Shown one piece after another: positions 37,315 through 46,804 of a DNA stretch of 64,000 bases. The number at the start of each line of letters is the position of its first letter. The stretch's first letter is position 1. The stretch comes from Saccharospirillum impatiens DSM 12546 (GTDB lineage Bacteria; Pseudomonadota; Gammaproteobacteria; Pseudomonadales; Natronospirillaceae). Location: assembly GCF_000423605.1 (NCBI RefSeq), contig NZ_AUIH01000026.1:1-64000 (forward strand), written 5' to 3'. The notes under the pieces were generated by a model that searched no databases, was not told where the DNA came from, and saw only the letters and a program-made list of their open reading frames with translations. Both the position numbers and the translations under genes were made by a program.

Positions 37315-38264
37315 TCACTGCGAGCCTTGATGTGGATGGGCGCAAAAGCCTCGTTTTGAACCAGGTCGATCAGGGATTCTTTGGTCAGTTCCATAATCGC
37401 CAAAAACGTTACCACCACGCCCAGACGCCCCTCTGAGGCATCAAACAGCGTGATAAAGGGCACAAAAGCCGTACCATTCAATTTTTCCAGTACGTCCGCC
37501 ATGCGCTGCCGGGTCGACAACGTTTCCCGGTGAATCTCATGCTCTTCAAACATGTCCGCCCGGGCCAGAACCTCTTTCAACGCCAGCAAAATCTCACGCA
37601 TATCGACATCGGGGTGAATTCGCGGGCGCTGGTAATCAGGCTGGTGTTCATCGGTGGTGTATAGGTCCCGACCGACCCGGGGTAATTCGTCCAGATTTTC
37701 AGCCGCCGTCTTGAACTGTTCGTATTCCTGTAACCGGCGAATCAGTTCCGCTCTGGGATCCTCTTCTTCCTCATCTTCGGCGTCACCGGATCGCGGCAGT
37801 AGCATTCGGCTTTTGATTTCGGCCAGCATAGCGGCCATCACCAGGTATTCCGCGGCCAGCTCCAGTTGCATGTTGTGCATCAGCTCGACGTACTGCATGT
37901 ACTGCTCTGTGATCTGGAACACGTTGATGTTGAGAATGTCCAGATTTTGCTTTTTGATCAGATATAGCAACAGATCGAGCGGGCCTTCAAAGGCATCCAG
38001 AAACACTTCCAGCGCATCGGGTGGAATGTACAGATCCATGGGAATCTGCGTCATTGCTTCGCCGTCAATGACGGCAAAAGGCATTTCCGTTTGCTCTGTT
38101 TGGGCACGCTCGCGCAGGCGCTGCAAAGCTCGCTCTTTGGGCGTAGCCCCCACTGCCAAAACCGGTGCTTCAGACGGCGTAAACAGGGCTCCGGGCGCAA
38201 TCGGCCCGGTTTCACCCGATCCGTCAGCGTTTGTGGGTTCTGGCGTGTCGTTTTGATCAGCCAT
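37311..38264 (-). CDS. scpA: segregation and condensation protein A
   Basis: A 317-residue kleisin bridging the SMC heads. The N-terminal kleisin motif FEGPLDLLLYLIKKQNLDILNINVFQITEQYMQYV is at about residues 92-126, with EYLVMAAMLAEIKSRMLLPR after it. The C-terminal winged helix follows LTVTFLAIMELTKESL-like sequence (VVTFLAIMELTKESLIDLVQNEAFAPI). The first 75 residues are a variable, probably disordered lead. It works with ScpB, encoded immediately downstream, in chromosome condensation. Confidence 0.95.
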   Translation of the reverse strand: MADQNDTPEPTNADGSGETGPIAPGALFTPSEAPVLAVGATPKERALQRLRERAQTEQTEMPFAVIDGEAMTQIPMDLYIPPDALEVFLDAFEGPLDLLLYLIKKQNLDILNINVFQITEQYMQYVELMHNMQLELAAEYLVMAAMLAEIKSRMLLPRSGDAEDEEEEDPRAELIRRLQEYEQFKTAAENLDELPRVGRDLYTTDEHQPDYQRPRIHPDVDMREILLALKEVLARADMFEEHEIHRETLSTRQRMADVLEKLNGTAFVPFITLFDASEGRLGVVVTFLAIMELTKESLIDLVQNEAFAPIHIKARSE

Positions 38265-38309
38265 TATGCCGTGCCACTCTGAGTAGCCTGTTAACAGGTC
38301 TGGTCATAG

Positions 38310-38933
38310 TCAGATCCGGAAGGGCTCCACATCACCCGCCCCCTCGCGAACAATAGTGACGGTATCGTCCAGAAAACTGACGATGCTGGACTCCTCGAAG
38401 CCGCAAAAACCACCGTCAATCACCAGTGCCAGTTCGTGTTGCAGAATATCGCGTATTTCATAGGGATCGCTCTGTGGTTCATCTTCGCCGGGCAAAATCA
38501 GTGTCGTGCTCATCATCGGCTCACCCAGCTCTTCGAGCAGTGCTGCCGCGATTCGATTGCCCAGCACGCGCAAACCAATGGTACGGCGCTTGGGGTGCAT
38601 CATTCTGCGCGGTACTTCACGAGTCGCATCCAGCAAGAAAGTGATTGGACCGGGAGTGTTGTTCTTAATCAGCCGAAACGCCACGTTGTCGACTTTGGCA
38701 AACGTCGACAACTCGGACAGATCGCGACATACCAACGTCATCGGGTGTGACTCGTCGATACGTCGAATCCGGCGAATGGTGTCCAGCGCCTTTTTGTCTT
38801 CCATGTGACAACCAAGCGCATAGGCACTGTCTGTCGGGTAGGCGATCACCCCACCGTCACGGACAATGGCCGCCGCCTGTTTGATCAGCCGCGGCTGGGG
38901 ATTCTCAGGGTGTATCGCAAAAAACTGGCTCAT
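38310..38933 (-). CDS. yciO: YciO/Sua5-YrdC-family protein
   Basis: A 207-residue protein of the L-threonylcarbamoyladenylate synthase superfamily: AYPTDSAYALGCHMEDKKALDTIRRIRRID near residue 30, the nucleotide-binding GPITFLLDATREVPRRMMHPKRRTIGLRVLGN, and ST...LILPGEDEP. The YciO subgroup is related to TsaC/Sua5, but its own activity is weak or uncertain. A GGGAG site five bases before ATG 38933 sets the start. It is next to rnm, the same pairing as yciO-trpH/rnm in E. coli. Confidence 0.9.
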   Translation of the reverse strand: MSQFFAIHPENPQPRLIKQAAAIVRDGGVIAYPTDSAYALGCHMEDKKALDTIRRIRRIDESHPMTLVCRDLSELSTFAKVDNVAFRLIKNNTPGPITFLLDATREVPRRMMHPKRRTIGLRVLGNRIAAALLEELGEPMMSTTLILPGEDEPQSDPYEIRDILQHELALVIDGGFCGFEESSIVSFLDDTVTIVREGAGDVEPFRI

Positions 38934-39070
38934 ATTGGCTCCCGCCAAGAGGGACTGTCAGTGGTTAGTGTCAGTATTCTGTACAGCGATGCTGGTAATA
39001 ATCGCACTTTAGCACTAATTGAGCCCTCTGCGGAACCATCCGCACCGGACAAAAACAGACAGGCCGCTGT

Positions 39071-39922
39071 TCATCCGTTCACCAGACGATCCACCAGTTT
39101 TGGCCCAAGGGACGGCCATTGCGGATAAAAACCCAATCTTGCCCAGGGCACATCCGGCTGGTGAAAATCGCTGCCGCCACCGATCAGGATATTACGCTCG
39201 CAACAGTGGTCGACCAGGCGCTGACGCATCGCGGGGGGCATTGCCGGGCAGCAGACTTCCACCGCCTGACCACCAGCCCCGGTAAAATCATCCAGCAATT
39301 GTTCAAGTTTGCGCCAGGTCAGCTTATATCGGTGCGGGTGAGCCAACACCGCCCAGCCACCATTATCGGTGATATCGGCTACGGCCTGCTCCAGCTCCGG
39401 CCAGGATTGTTTGACATCCCCCACCTTGCCGTTCCCAAGCCAGCGCTTGAACGCCTGGGCGCTGTCTCGCGCCTGGCCTGTATCGACCAGATAACGCGCA
39501 ATGTGCGGACGACCCAATGTAGCGCCATTGGCCAGAGTGCGAATGGCGGCTTCATCCAGAGTCAGCCCCTCCCGTCGCAACACAAACAGCAACCGCTCAA
39601 ACCGGGTCTCCCGGGCATGATGGTAACGTGCCTCGACCGCTTGCCAGGCCGGTGAGGTCACGTTCATGCCGATCCCCACAATGTGCACCGATCGCTTCAT
39701 CCAGACTGTCGACAACTCAGCTCCCGGCCAAAGCTGCAATGAGGGGGACAAGTTGCCCTGCTCGCACAGCCAGCGGTAACCGGCCGCCGTGTCGTGGTCG
39801 GTTAACACCAGATGCTCCAATTGACGCTCAAGTGCAAGATCATAGACACCCTGGGCAGACAAAGTTCCGTCTGAAAAAGTGCTGTGGCAGTGCATTTCCC
39901 AGGTGTGGGCAATGTTGGTCAT
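39071..39922 (-). CDS. rnm: PHP-domain phosphoesterase, RNase AM-like
   Basis: A 283-residue metal-dependent PHP phosphoesterase. Ligand motifs: MHCHSTFSDGTLS (residues about 10-22), LTDHDTAAGY (about 39-48), PGAELST (about 64), VLAHPHRYKLTW (about 198) and GGGSDFHQPD near the C-terminus. E. coli TrpH/YciV has this fold and is known as 5'-3' exonuclease RNase AM, trimming rRNA 5' ends and degrading pAp. It stands upstream of yciO in the same direction with a 137-base gap. Confidence 0.9.
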   Translation of the reverse strand: MTNIAHTWEMHCHSTFSDGTLSAQGVYDLALERQLEHLVLTDHDTAAGYRWLCEQGNLSPSLQLWPGAELSTVWMKRSVHIVGIGMNVTSPAWQAVEARYHHARETRFERLLFVLRREGLTLDEAAIRTLANGATLGRPHIARYLVDTGQARDSAQAFKRWLGNGKVGDVKQSWPELEQAVADITDNGGWAVLAHPHRYKLTWRKLEQLLDDFTGAGGQAVEVCCPAMPPAMRQRLVDHCCERNILIGGGSDFHQPDVPWARLGFYPQWPSLGPKLVDRLVNG

Positions 39923-40014
39923 AAAAACCTTAGTTAATTGTCAGGATTCAGGCAGGTGCCGTATGATGCCTGATTTGCGAGCCGTTGTCGGCCATCCCAG
40001 CCCGAGGAGACTCA

Positions 40015-40317
40015 ATGATGTGGTTTTCCATTGTATGTGAAGACGTTCCGGACAGCCTCTCTTTGCGCCTGAGTGCGCGCGGTGAGCACCTCAAACGACT
40101 TGAAGCCCTGAAAGATGCAGGCCGTCTACTGCTAGCCGGACCCAACCCCGCCGTGGAAGCCAATGACCCGGGCGACGCTGGCTTTACCGGCTCGCTGATC
40201 ATCGCCGAGTTTGACTCTCTGGCCGATGCCCGTACCTGGGCGGACGCAGACCCCTACATCGACGCCGGAGTCTATGCCGAAGTCAGCATCAAACCCTTTA
40301 AAAAAGTATTACCCTAA
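40015..40317 (+). CDS. yciI: YciI-family protein
   Basis: A 100-residue dimeric alpha-beta barrel of the YciI/YCII family: [29 protein letters not shown] with the conserved His, [44 protein letters not shown]. The conserved His-Asp pair suggests a small-molecule enzyme, but no reaction is established. I set the start at ATG 40015 after GAGGAG; a second ATG follows directly. It is divergent from rnm. Confidence 0.9.
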   Translation: MMWFSIVCEDVPDSLSLRLSARGEHLKRLEALKDAGRLLLAGPNPAVEANDPGDAGFTGSLIIAEFDSLADARTWADADPYIDAGVYAEVSIKPFKKVLP

Positions 40318-40432
40318 CGCACGCCGTTGGCTCTGTTTTGTAACCGGCCAGCCGGTGTAAACTACGCCGACAATTAGTACGTCTGCTCAGCAGACTCGTT
40401 TAATCAACTTCGACATCATGGGAACTGAATTA

Positions 40433-41110
40433 ATGACTGTGCTCTCCAAAACCCGCCTGATCCTTGGTCTGACTCTGGCACTGATGTTCAGTGGCACCGC
40501 CAGTAGCGCTACCTTGTGGCTCATTGACGAGCTTTGGGTCAATGTTCGAACGGGCGCTGGCGATCAGTTCCGCATTCTAAAGACCGTACCCTCAGGCACC
40601 CGCATGGAAACCTTGCAGGATGATCCGGAAAATGGCTATTACAACGTACGCACCGAAGAAGGCATAGAGGGCTGGATTCCCGAGCGTTTTGTACAGAATG
40701 AACCCACTGCCCAATTGCAACTGGAGGCTCTGGCCGCTGAGCGCGATCGGCTGCAGGAACAGGTAACCGAACTTGATGAGCGTTACACCAGTTTACTGGC
40801 AGACCGGGGCGATGTTACTGGCGAACTGGATACACTGCGTTCAGAAAACCAACGCCTAACGACCGAGTTGCGGGACATTACCCAGATCAGTGAAGATGCG
40901 ATCAATCTCGACCAGCGCAATCAGCAACTGTCCGAAGAAAATGCCAGTCTGCGTAATGAGCTCGACGTCGCCCGGCAAAACCTGGCCAACACCCGGGAAA
41001 CGCGTGAAAGCCGCATGCTAATCGCTGGTGGCAGCCTGATTGTGCTTGGCCTGATCATGGGCGTATTGCTGCCTAAAGTGCGCAGTAAACGCCGCGATAG
41101 CTGGGCTTAG
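40433..41110 (+). CDS. SH3-domain membrane protein (YgiM-like)
   Basis: A roughly 225-residue protein of the TIGR04211 type. Signal peptide (LILGLTLALMFSGTASSA), a bacterial SH3 domain (LWVNVRTGAGDQFRILKTVPSGTRMETL...EGWIPERFV, about residues 30-95), a long coiled coil (about 95-195), and a C-terminal transmembrane helix (MLIAGGSLIVLGLIMGVLLP) with basic cytoplasmic tail. Periplasmic SH3 domains often contact peptidoglycan or envelope proteins; the role of this family is not settled. ATG 40433 has a GGGAA upstream; ATG 40418 has none. Confidence 0.88.
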   Translation: MTVLSKTRLILGLTLALMFSGTASSATLWLIDELWVNVRTGAGDQFRILKTVPSGTRMETLQDDPENGYYNVRTEEGIEGWIPERFVQNEPTAQLQLEALAAERDRLQEQVTELDERYTSLLADRGDVTGELDTLRSENQRLTTELRDITQISEDAINLDQRNQQLSEENASLRNELDVARQNLANTRETRESRMLIAGGSLIVLGLIMGVLLPKVRSKRRDSWA

Positions 41111-41116
41111 GTTTTT

Positions 41117-41467
41117 ATGGCCTGGTCCAGCACGCCTATAGTCAAGCCACATAGCTTATCCAACCTGGCCGATTTACTGAGTCAGGGGTTGCTCGGGTCT
41201 ATGTCCCGGTTCAGCCATTTTCAGATTGTCGAGTGGTGCGCCCGATTTGCCGACGATTTCGATCATCAGCCCGATGATCAGATCCCGGCCAGTCCGGAAC
41301 AGGCGCTGGATATCGCCGACGACGTAGTGGTTCAGTGGGAGCTGCATCTGGCAACGCAGTATACCCTGGGTGATCTGCAGCGGTTTGCGATGGATGATGT
41401 AGTCCTGCCCAAGCACTATTTTGAACACTGGCTTAACCGACTGCTGAACTTGCCGGCAACGCACTGA
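41117..41467 (+). CDS. conserved hypothetical protein
   Basis: A 116-residue soluble protein of unknown function. It is mostly helical by eye and rich in Asp, His and Trp (SHFQIVEWCARFADDFDHQPDD, VVQWELHLATQYTLGDL). No signal peptide, transmembrane segment or known motif. It starts six bases after the SH3 gene stops and ends 17 bases before mnmC, so it is probably co-transcribed with both. Confidence 0.75.
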   Translation: MAWSSTPIVKPHSLSNLADLLSQGLLGSMSRFSHFQIVEWCARFADDFDHQPDDQIPASPEQALDIADDVVVQWELHLATQYTLGDLQRFAMDDVVLPKHYFEHWLNRLLNLPATH

Positions 41468-41484
41468 TTGCCCGGGAAACACTC

Positions 41485-43512
41485 ATGAAGCAACCTTGCG
41501 ATGACCCGGACACGTATTCCGGGGTCAACCAACCGGCTATGCAACGCCCAGAGCTGGTATTCACAGAGGCTGGCTCACCTCATTGCGCGCGGTTTGACGA
41601 TGTTTATTTCTCGACCGACGACGGTTACCTCGAAACCGATTTCGTTTTCCTGCAGGGCAACGATCTGGCGCAACGTTTTGCCCGACTGACCGAATACGGC
41701 CATTTCACAGTGGCCGAGACTGGTTTTGGCACGGGCCTGAGCGCCCTGGCCACCTGGGAATTGTTCGAGCAAACCGCCCCTGCGACCGCCCGGCTGACGT
41801 TTATCAGCACGGAACGCTATCCTCTATCGACCCTTCATATTCAACAGGCATTACAGGCGTGGCCCTTATTGACCGAACGGGTCAATCGACTGGTTGCGGA
41901 TTACCCGCCCCGGGTGCCAGGCTTTCATTTGGTCGAATTAAGCGATCAGGTCGATCTGCTACTCTTATTTGGAGACGTCAACGACACCCTCGCTGAACTG
42001 AGCGGCCAGGTAGATGCGTGGTTTCTTGACGGCTTCACGCCAAGCCGCAACCCGGCCATGTGGCAACCGCCGCTCTACCAGTCCATGGCCCGGTTAAGCC
42101 ACGCGGACACCACTTTCGCGACATTCACCTCGGCCAGCCAGGTTCAAGCGGGGCTCCGGGGGGCTGGTTTTGCCATCACCCGAAAACCGGGCTTTGGCAA
42201 GAAACGCCAAATGCTACTGGGTCAGTTTGAGGGCTTGCAAGGCCCGCCCCGACCGGGTCTATGGCCGCAAAACGAGTGGTTCTGGCCGGGCGCTTGCATC
42301 CGAGACGACAAGCGCACAGCCATCGTGATAGGCGCCGGTTTGGCAGGCGCGCACACCGCCCGCGAGCTGGCACGGCGAGGCTGGGAGGTGACGGTACTGG
42401 AGCAGTCGGCAGAGGTCGCCAGCGGTGCCTCGGGTAATCTACAGGGGGCGGTTTATGCCCGATTGTCTCATGACGACACCCCGGTAAACCGCTTTTACAC
42501 CCAGGCATTGCATCTGGCCCAGCGGCGCCTGGCTGCTTTGCCAGACAGCGTTCCCCATCAGCAATGTGGCCTGCTTCAACTGAACCAGGGCAATAAGGAA
42601 GCTCGCCGCTTTAATCGACTTCGCCAGCACAACCCCTTTGCCGGTGAACTGGCCGATATCGTCGACCAGGAACAGACCATGGCTCATGCGGGCGTTCCGC
42701 TGCCCTGTGAAGGGCTATTCTTCCCGGGTGGCGGCTGGGTTCAGCCTGTGGCGCTGGTAAAAGACCGTTTAACGCATCCGTTCATTCAAGTGCACCGACA
42801 CCACCGCGCCACCGACCTCAAGCAGCTCGACAACGGGCACTGGCAAGTCCAGTGCGAAACCGCCGAGGGTGAGCGCACTCTGGTGGCATCCCAGGTCATA
42901 TTATGCAACGCCTGGAATGCCCACCGCCTGACGCAGAGCCACTATTTACCGCTGAAACCCATCGGTGGTCAGGTCACCCGTATTGAGTCGACCCCAACAC
43001 TGGCAGGCCTGAAGGCCGTCATCTGTTCCGACCGTTATCTGGTACCCGCCTTTGACGGAGCACACAGCCTGGGAGCCAGCTTTCATGTGGGCCAAACCGA
43101 GCCGGGCTGGACCGATCAGGACGATGTCGACAACCTGAACAACGCCCGTCAGCGACTGCCAGACCTATTGCCGGGCGATGAAAAGATTCGTGATGCACGG
43201 GCAGGCCAGCGTTGCGCCTCCCCCGATTACTTCCCGCAAGCCGGCCCCCTGGTGGATGTTGATTCCTTTGTCCATCTCTATCAAACAGGCCTGACCAAAC
43301 GATTAACAGCCCGCTTACCTGCCCCGCCCTTCCACTCGGGGTTATGGGTCAACCTGGCTCATGGTTCGAAAGGGTTGTGCTCTATTCCTCTGGCATCCCG
43401 CACCCTGGCTGCCTGGATCACCGGTGAACCCCTGCCCATCGCCCAGAGCGTGGCCAATCACCTGAATCCGAACCGTTTTATCATTCGCCAACTGATTCGA
43501 GGACAACGATGA
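41485..43512 (+). CDS. mnmC: bifunctional tRNA 5-methylaminomethyl-2-thiouridine enzyme MnmC
   Basis: A 675-residue fusion that finishes the mnm5s2U modification at the tRNA wobble base. The N-terminal methyltransferase (about 1-250) has FDDVYFS (37-43) and the SAM motif AETGFGTGLSAL (77-88), plus AWFLDGFTPSRNPAMW. The C-terminal FAD oxidoreductase (about 275-675) begins with VIGAGLAGAHTAREL (GxGxxG 283-288). Length is close to E. coli MnmC. Its stop overlaps the greB start as ATGA. Confidence 0.96.
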   Translation: MKQPCDDPDTYSGVNQPAMQRPELVFTEAGSPHCARFDDVYFSTDDGYLETDFVFLQGNDLAQRFARLTEYGHFTVAETGFGTGLSALATWELFEQTAPATARLTFISTERYPLSTLHIQQALQAWPLLTERVNRLVADYPPRVPGFHLVELSDQVDLLLLFGDVNDTLAELSGQVDAWFLDGFTPSRNPAMWQPPLYQSMARLSHADTTFATFTSASQVQAGLRGAGFAITRKPGFGKKRQMLLGQFEGLQGPPRPGLWPQNEWFWPGACIRDDKRTAIVIGAGLAGAHTARELARRGWEVTVLEQSAEVASGASGNLQGAVYARLSHDDTPVNRFYTQALHLAQRRLAALPDSVPHQQCGLLQLNQGNKEARRFNRLRQHNPFAGELADIVDQEQTMAHAGVPLPCEGLFFPGGGWVQPVALVKDRLTHPFIQVHRHHRATDLKQLDNGHWQVQCETAEGERTLVASQVILCNAWNAHRLTQSHYLPLKPIGGQVTRIESTPTLAGLKAVICSDRYLVPAFDGAHSLGASFHVGQTEPGWTDQDDVDNLNNARQRLPDLLPGDEKIRDARAGQRCASPDYFPQAGPLVDVDSFVHLYQTGLTKRLTARLPAPPFHSGLWVNLAHGSKGLCSIPLASRTLAAWITGEPLPIAQSVANHLNPNRFIIRQLIRGQR

Positions 43513-44027
43513 GCCGCTACCGACCGCCACGTCCGCGCAGCAGCCCTTACATTACGCCCGAGGGCGAATCGCGAATGCGCGCAGAATTACACGAATTGTG
43601 GCACGTGGAGCGCCCCCTGGTTACCCAGGAAGTATCGGACGCCGCCAAACAAGGGGATCGATCGGAGAATGCCGAGTACATCTACGGCAAGAAACGCCTG
43701 CGACAAATCGACAGCCGGGTAAGATTTCTGACCAAACGCCTGGAATCGCTGCAGGTGGTGGCCACCCTGCCCGATGACCAGAGCCGAATATTTTTTGGCG
43801 CCTGGGTACGCATAGTCGATGAGGAAGAGTCACCCCGTGTGATGCGCCTGGTCGGCCCGGACGAATTCGACCGAGACCCCCGTTACATCAGCATCGACTC
43901 GCCCATGGCACGAGCTCTGCTGAAGAAAACCATCGATGACGAGATCCGCGTGCAGACCCCGACCGGTGAGTTCGAATACTGGGTCACCGATGTCAGCTAT
44001 CGGGCTCCTCCTCAAGGGGAGGCTTAG
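43509..44027 (+). CDS. greB: transcription elongation factor GreB
   Basis: A 172-residue protein that enters the RNA polymerase secondary channel and triggers cleavage of backtracked RNA. The N-terminal coiled coil has the catalytic acidic tip GDRSENAEYIYGKKRLRQID (about 49-68), and the C-terminal FKBP-like domain has SPMARALLKK and GEFEYWV. The longer tip spacing and YGKKRLRQID mark it as GreB rather than GreA. It is translationally coupled to mnmC. The last 35 bases overlap a convergent small frame. Confidence 0.96.
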   Translation: MSRYRPPRPRSSPYITPEGESRMRAELHELWHVERPLVTQEVSDAAKQGDRSENAEYIYGKKRLRQIDSRVRFLTKRLESLQVVATLPDDQSRIFFGAWVRIVDEEESPRVMRLVGPDEFDRDPRYISIDSPMARALLKKTIDDEIRVQTPTGEFEYWVTDVSYRAPPQGEA

Positions 44028-44181
44028 GCAGGGCCCGGGCGCTGTCCGGAAGCGGTAATGCCTCCCTCAAGGCGCGCATACTGCGAATGATCTCGTCAGC
44101 CGCCAGGTAGGAATAGCCCAGACTTTTGCGCATTTCCCGCGCTTTTAGCCCGGCTTCGAGCCAGGGGTCGACTTTTTTCAC
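43993..44181 (-). CDS. small hypothetical protein, convergent with greB
   Basis: A 62-codon frame starting at GTG 44181, eight bases after GGGAA. The product (MKKVDPWLEAGLKAREMRKSLG..., Pro-rich C-terminus) has no recognised domain. It overlaps greB by 35 bases tail to tail. The N-terminal two thirds look like real protein (amphipathic helix), but I cannot exclude a chance frame. Confidence 0.5.
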   Translation of the reverse strand: MKKVDPWLEAGLKAREMRKSLGYSYLAADEIIRSMRALREALPLPDSARALPKPPLEEEPDS

Positions 44182-44227
44182 AGCACAGTTCCCGACAGGT
44201 TTGGTAGAAGTTTAGCTTATGGATGTG

Positions 44228-44408
44228 AAGACGCCAAACATGGGCTGACGCAGGACATGGAATGACGCGAAACAGGAAAAGACGTTAAAACCGCTAAATA
44301 CGGCCAATCTTGTGCGTCTTTTAATGTGTTACGTCCCTCCATGTCCTACGTCAGTTAATGTCCTGCGTCAGTTAATGTTTTGCGTCAGTTCATGTCCTAC
44401 GTCGTTTA
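44228..44408. repeat. symmetric array of 17-bp repeats (four inverted, six direct)
   Basis: Right half: six adjacent 17-bp units at 44307, 44324, 44341, 44358, 44375 and 44392, with consensus ATGTCCTGCGTCAGTTA. Left half: four 17-bp units at 44228, 44245, 44262 and 44279 in the opposite orientation (for example CTGACGCAGGACATGGA). An 11-base centre (44296-44306) separates the halves. Conservation is best around GTCCTGCGTCAG. The array ends just before a TAAACT -10-like box at 44413, upstream of the QueD-like gene. It could be an operator array, an iteron-like element, or a large hairpin. Confidence 0.8.
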
Positions 44409-44447
44409 CTGCTAAACTACGCCGCCCAATTATTGACCGGACCCACA

Positions 44448-45311
44448 ATGAGCCGCCTTTTCGTAGACAACCTGACCGTACTGGACTTCAGTTATTTTCA
44501 TCACACCCGTGGTGTGGTGGGTGAAAGCTGGATCGTCGACGTCGAACTGGTGGGCGACCTCAATGATGAAGGCATGGTGTTCGATTTCGGACACGTCAAG
44601 AAGCTGCTCAAGGCCGCCCTGGATTCCGGGATGGACCATACCCTGGTTCTGCCGGCCAAACTGCCAGGGCTAACGCTGCAGGAAACGGACAACGGCGAAC
44701 GCATTGTGGCGCAATACCACAACCCCCGGGGTACCGTGCGCTTTCAGTATGAATCGCCCCGGGAAGCGGTCTATCTGGTCGAGACAGACGACATCAGCAT
44801 CGACTCGGTTCGTCCAACGCTTGAAGCCCACCTCAATACCCTGGTACCCGACAACGTCTCGCAGGTCGTTTTGCGTCTGCGCAGTGAGCTGATTGAGGGT
44901 CCATTTTACCACTATTCGCACGGTCTCAAGAAACACCAGGGCGACTGCCAGCGCATTTGCCACGGTCACCGGTCACGCATCGAGATTCACCGCAATGATC
45001 AACGGGATACCGAGATTGAACGCGACTGGGCAGAGCGATTTCAGGACATCTACCTGATCACCGAAGAAGACATTGTGGCCGCTGCGAGCTCCGAATCCGA
45101 CCTTGTCCACATCGGTTACGATGCTGAACAGGGGCGGTTCGATGTCTGGTTACCGCAGGCACAAACCGAAACGCTCAAGACAGACACCACGGTCGAACTG
45201 ATTGCCGCCCACCTGGCCAACAGCCTGATCACAGAGTACCCGCGGGACCGGTGGCGCGTGCGCGCGTTTGAAGGCGTCATGAAAGGCGCTATTGCGGAGT
45301 CCGGCTCATGA
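44448..45311 (+). CDS. two-domain 6-pyruvoyl-tetrahydropterin synthase / QueD-like protein
   Basis: About 287 residues made of two T-fold units. The N-terminal unit has SYFHHTRGVVGESWIVDVELVGDLNDEGMVFDFGHVKK, a QueD-like start without the full zinc triad. The C-terminal unit has the canonical zinc site pattern HGLKKHQGDCQRICHGHRSRIEI (His, catalytic Cys, HGH). QueD makes 6-carboxytetrahydropterin for queuosine. Whether this double form does so, or another pterin reaction, is not clear from sequence. The start is ATG 44448; a TTG 15 bases upstream is open but lacks support. It lies directly behind the 17-bp repeat array. Confidence 0.82.
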   Translation: MSRLFVDNLTVLDFSYFHHTRGVVGESWIVDVELVGDLNDEGMVFDFGHVKKLLKAALDSGMDHTLVLPAKLPGLTLQETDNGERIVAQYHNPRGTVRFQYESPREAVYLVETDDISIDSVRPTLEAHLNTLVPDNVSQVVLRLRSELIEGPFYHYSHGLKKHQGDCQRICHGHRSRIEIHRNDQRDTEIERDWAERFQDIYLITEEDIVAAASSESDLVHIGYDAEQGRFDVWLPQAQTETLKTDTTVELIAAHLANSLITEYPRDRWRVRAFEGVMKGAIAESGS

Positions 45312-45390
45312 CCGCCCTGGCTGGCGGTGTTACACTGTTGCACACCGATTACCATTCAATGATTCATTCAAAAGAGCCTCGGAACCGCAG

Positions 45391-46776
45391 ATGACGCTGA
45401 CTGTTTACAACACCCTGTCTGGGAAAAAAGAACCCTTCGTACCGCTCGACCCGAACAGAGTCACCTTCTACGCCTGCGGCCCTACGGTTTACAACTACAT
45501 CCACGTCGGCAATGGTCGTTCAGCGGTGGTATTCGATCTCCTGTATCGAGTGCTGAAAACCCAGTTTCCGAACGTTATCTTCGCCCGCAATCTAACCGAT
45601 GTAGACGACAAGATTAACGCCAGTGCCAAAGCTGAAGGCGTTGATATCAAAACCTTCGCTGACACGTACGCTACCGCCTACCAGGAAGACATGGCCGCAC
45701 TGGGCAATCTGGAGCCCACGCTGCAACCACGGGCGACAGAGCACATCCCGCAGATCATCGACATCATCGATCGGCTGATCAAAAGGGGCCACGCCTACGA
45801 GGCTGAGGGTCATGTGCTGTTTGCTGTCGATTCCATGAAAGACTACGGTCGTCTGTCGCGCCGCAACATTGACGATATGATGGCCGGCGCCCGGGTAGAG
45901 GTCGCAGCGTACAAGCGCCACCCAATGGACTTTGTGTTGTGGAAACCCTCCTCCAAAGACCTGCCCGGGTGGGACAGCCCCTGGGGTCTCGGCCGGCCCG
46001 GCTGGCACATCGAATGTACCGCTATGATCATGGCGCATCTTGGCGATACCATCGACATCCATGGCGGCGGCAGCGATCTGGTCTTCCCGCACCATGAGAA
46101 CGAAATGGCCCAGGGCATATGCTGCGTGCCCGACAGTCAGGGTTATGCCCGGTACTGGGTGCACAACGCCATGCTTGATGTTGAAGGCGAGAAAATGTCC
46201 AAATCGCTGGGCAATTTTACCGTCTTGAGGGATGTGTTGAGTGAACAGCCGGGAGAAGTCGTTCGCTTAACGCTGCTGTCAGCCCATTATCGCTCTAACC
46301 TGAACTGGTCGGAGCAACTGTTAAATCAGAGCCGGCAGACACTGGATCGGCTCTACACCGTGCTGCGCGACAGCAGCCAGCTTGAAGCCGTGATGCCAGA
46401 AGACCTGTCATCACTAGAGGCTGTCCAGGCGCTGCTGGATGACCTGAACACGCCCAAAGCCATTGCTGCTTTATATGAACTGACGGGTCAGTTTTTCAAG
46501 ACGACTGATGCCACAGAACGTGCGAAGCTTAAAGGTGAGCTGCTCGCCATCACCGATATTATGGGCATTGCTCAGCAGGATCCGATGACGTGGTTTCACG
46601 GACAACAGCTCACTGGCCTTCAGCCTGAGGACATTGAGAACCTGATCCAGCAGCGCCTCGATGCGAAAAAAGCAAAAGATTTTGGCCGGGCCGATGATAT
46701 CAGGGATGAACTGAAACAAGCCGGCATACATATTCAGGACACCCGCGAAGGCACTCAATGGTCTCGCGAAGCCTGA
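45391..46776 (+). CDS. cysS: cysteinyl-tRNA synthetase
   Basis: A 461-residue class I synthetase, identical in length to E. coli CysS. The N-terminal [19 protein letters not shown] holds the first zinc cysteine and the HIGH-type motif (HVGN). WHIECTAM supplies another zinc Cys, and [11 protein letters not shown] is the KMSKS loop. ATG 45391 is chosen by alignment; the open frame extends upstream into the QueD-like gene. It is followed by yidD. Confidence 0.97.
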   Translation: MTLTVYNTLSGKKEPFVPLDPNRVTFYACGPTVYNYIHVGNGRSAVVFDLLYRVLKTQFPNVIFARNLTDVDDKINASAKAEGVDIKTFADTYATAYQEDMAALGNLEPTLQPRATEHIPQIIDIIDRLIKRGHAYEAEGHVLFAVDSMKDYGRLSRRNIDDMMAGARVEVAAYKRHPMDFVLWKPSSKDLPGWDSPWGLGRPGWHIECTAMIMAHLGDTIDIHGGGSDLVFPHHENEMAQGICCVPDSQGYARYWVHNAMLDVEGEKMSKSLGNFTVLRDVLSEQPGEVVRLTLLSAHYRSNLNWSEQLLNQSRQTLDRLYTVLRDSSQLEAVMPEDLSSLEAVQALLDDLNTPKAIAALYELTGQFFKTTDATERAKLKGELLAITDIMGIAQQDPMTWFHGQQLTGLQPEDIENLIQQRLDAKKAKDFGRADDIRDELKQAGIHIQDTREGTQWSREA

Positions 46777-46804
46777 TCACCCTGGGACGAGCGGAGCCGG
46801 CATC

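Noticed and set aside
44228-44408. CRISPR array
   Set aside because: The 17-bp units are contiguous without spacers and half are inverted; no cas genes are present.
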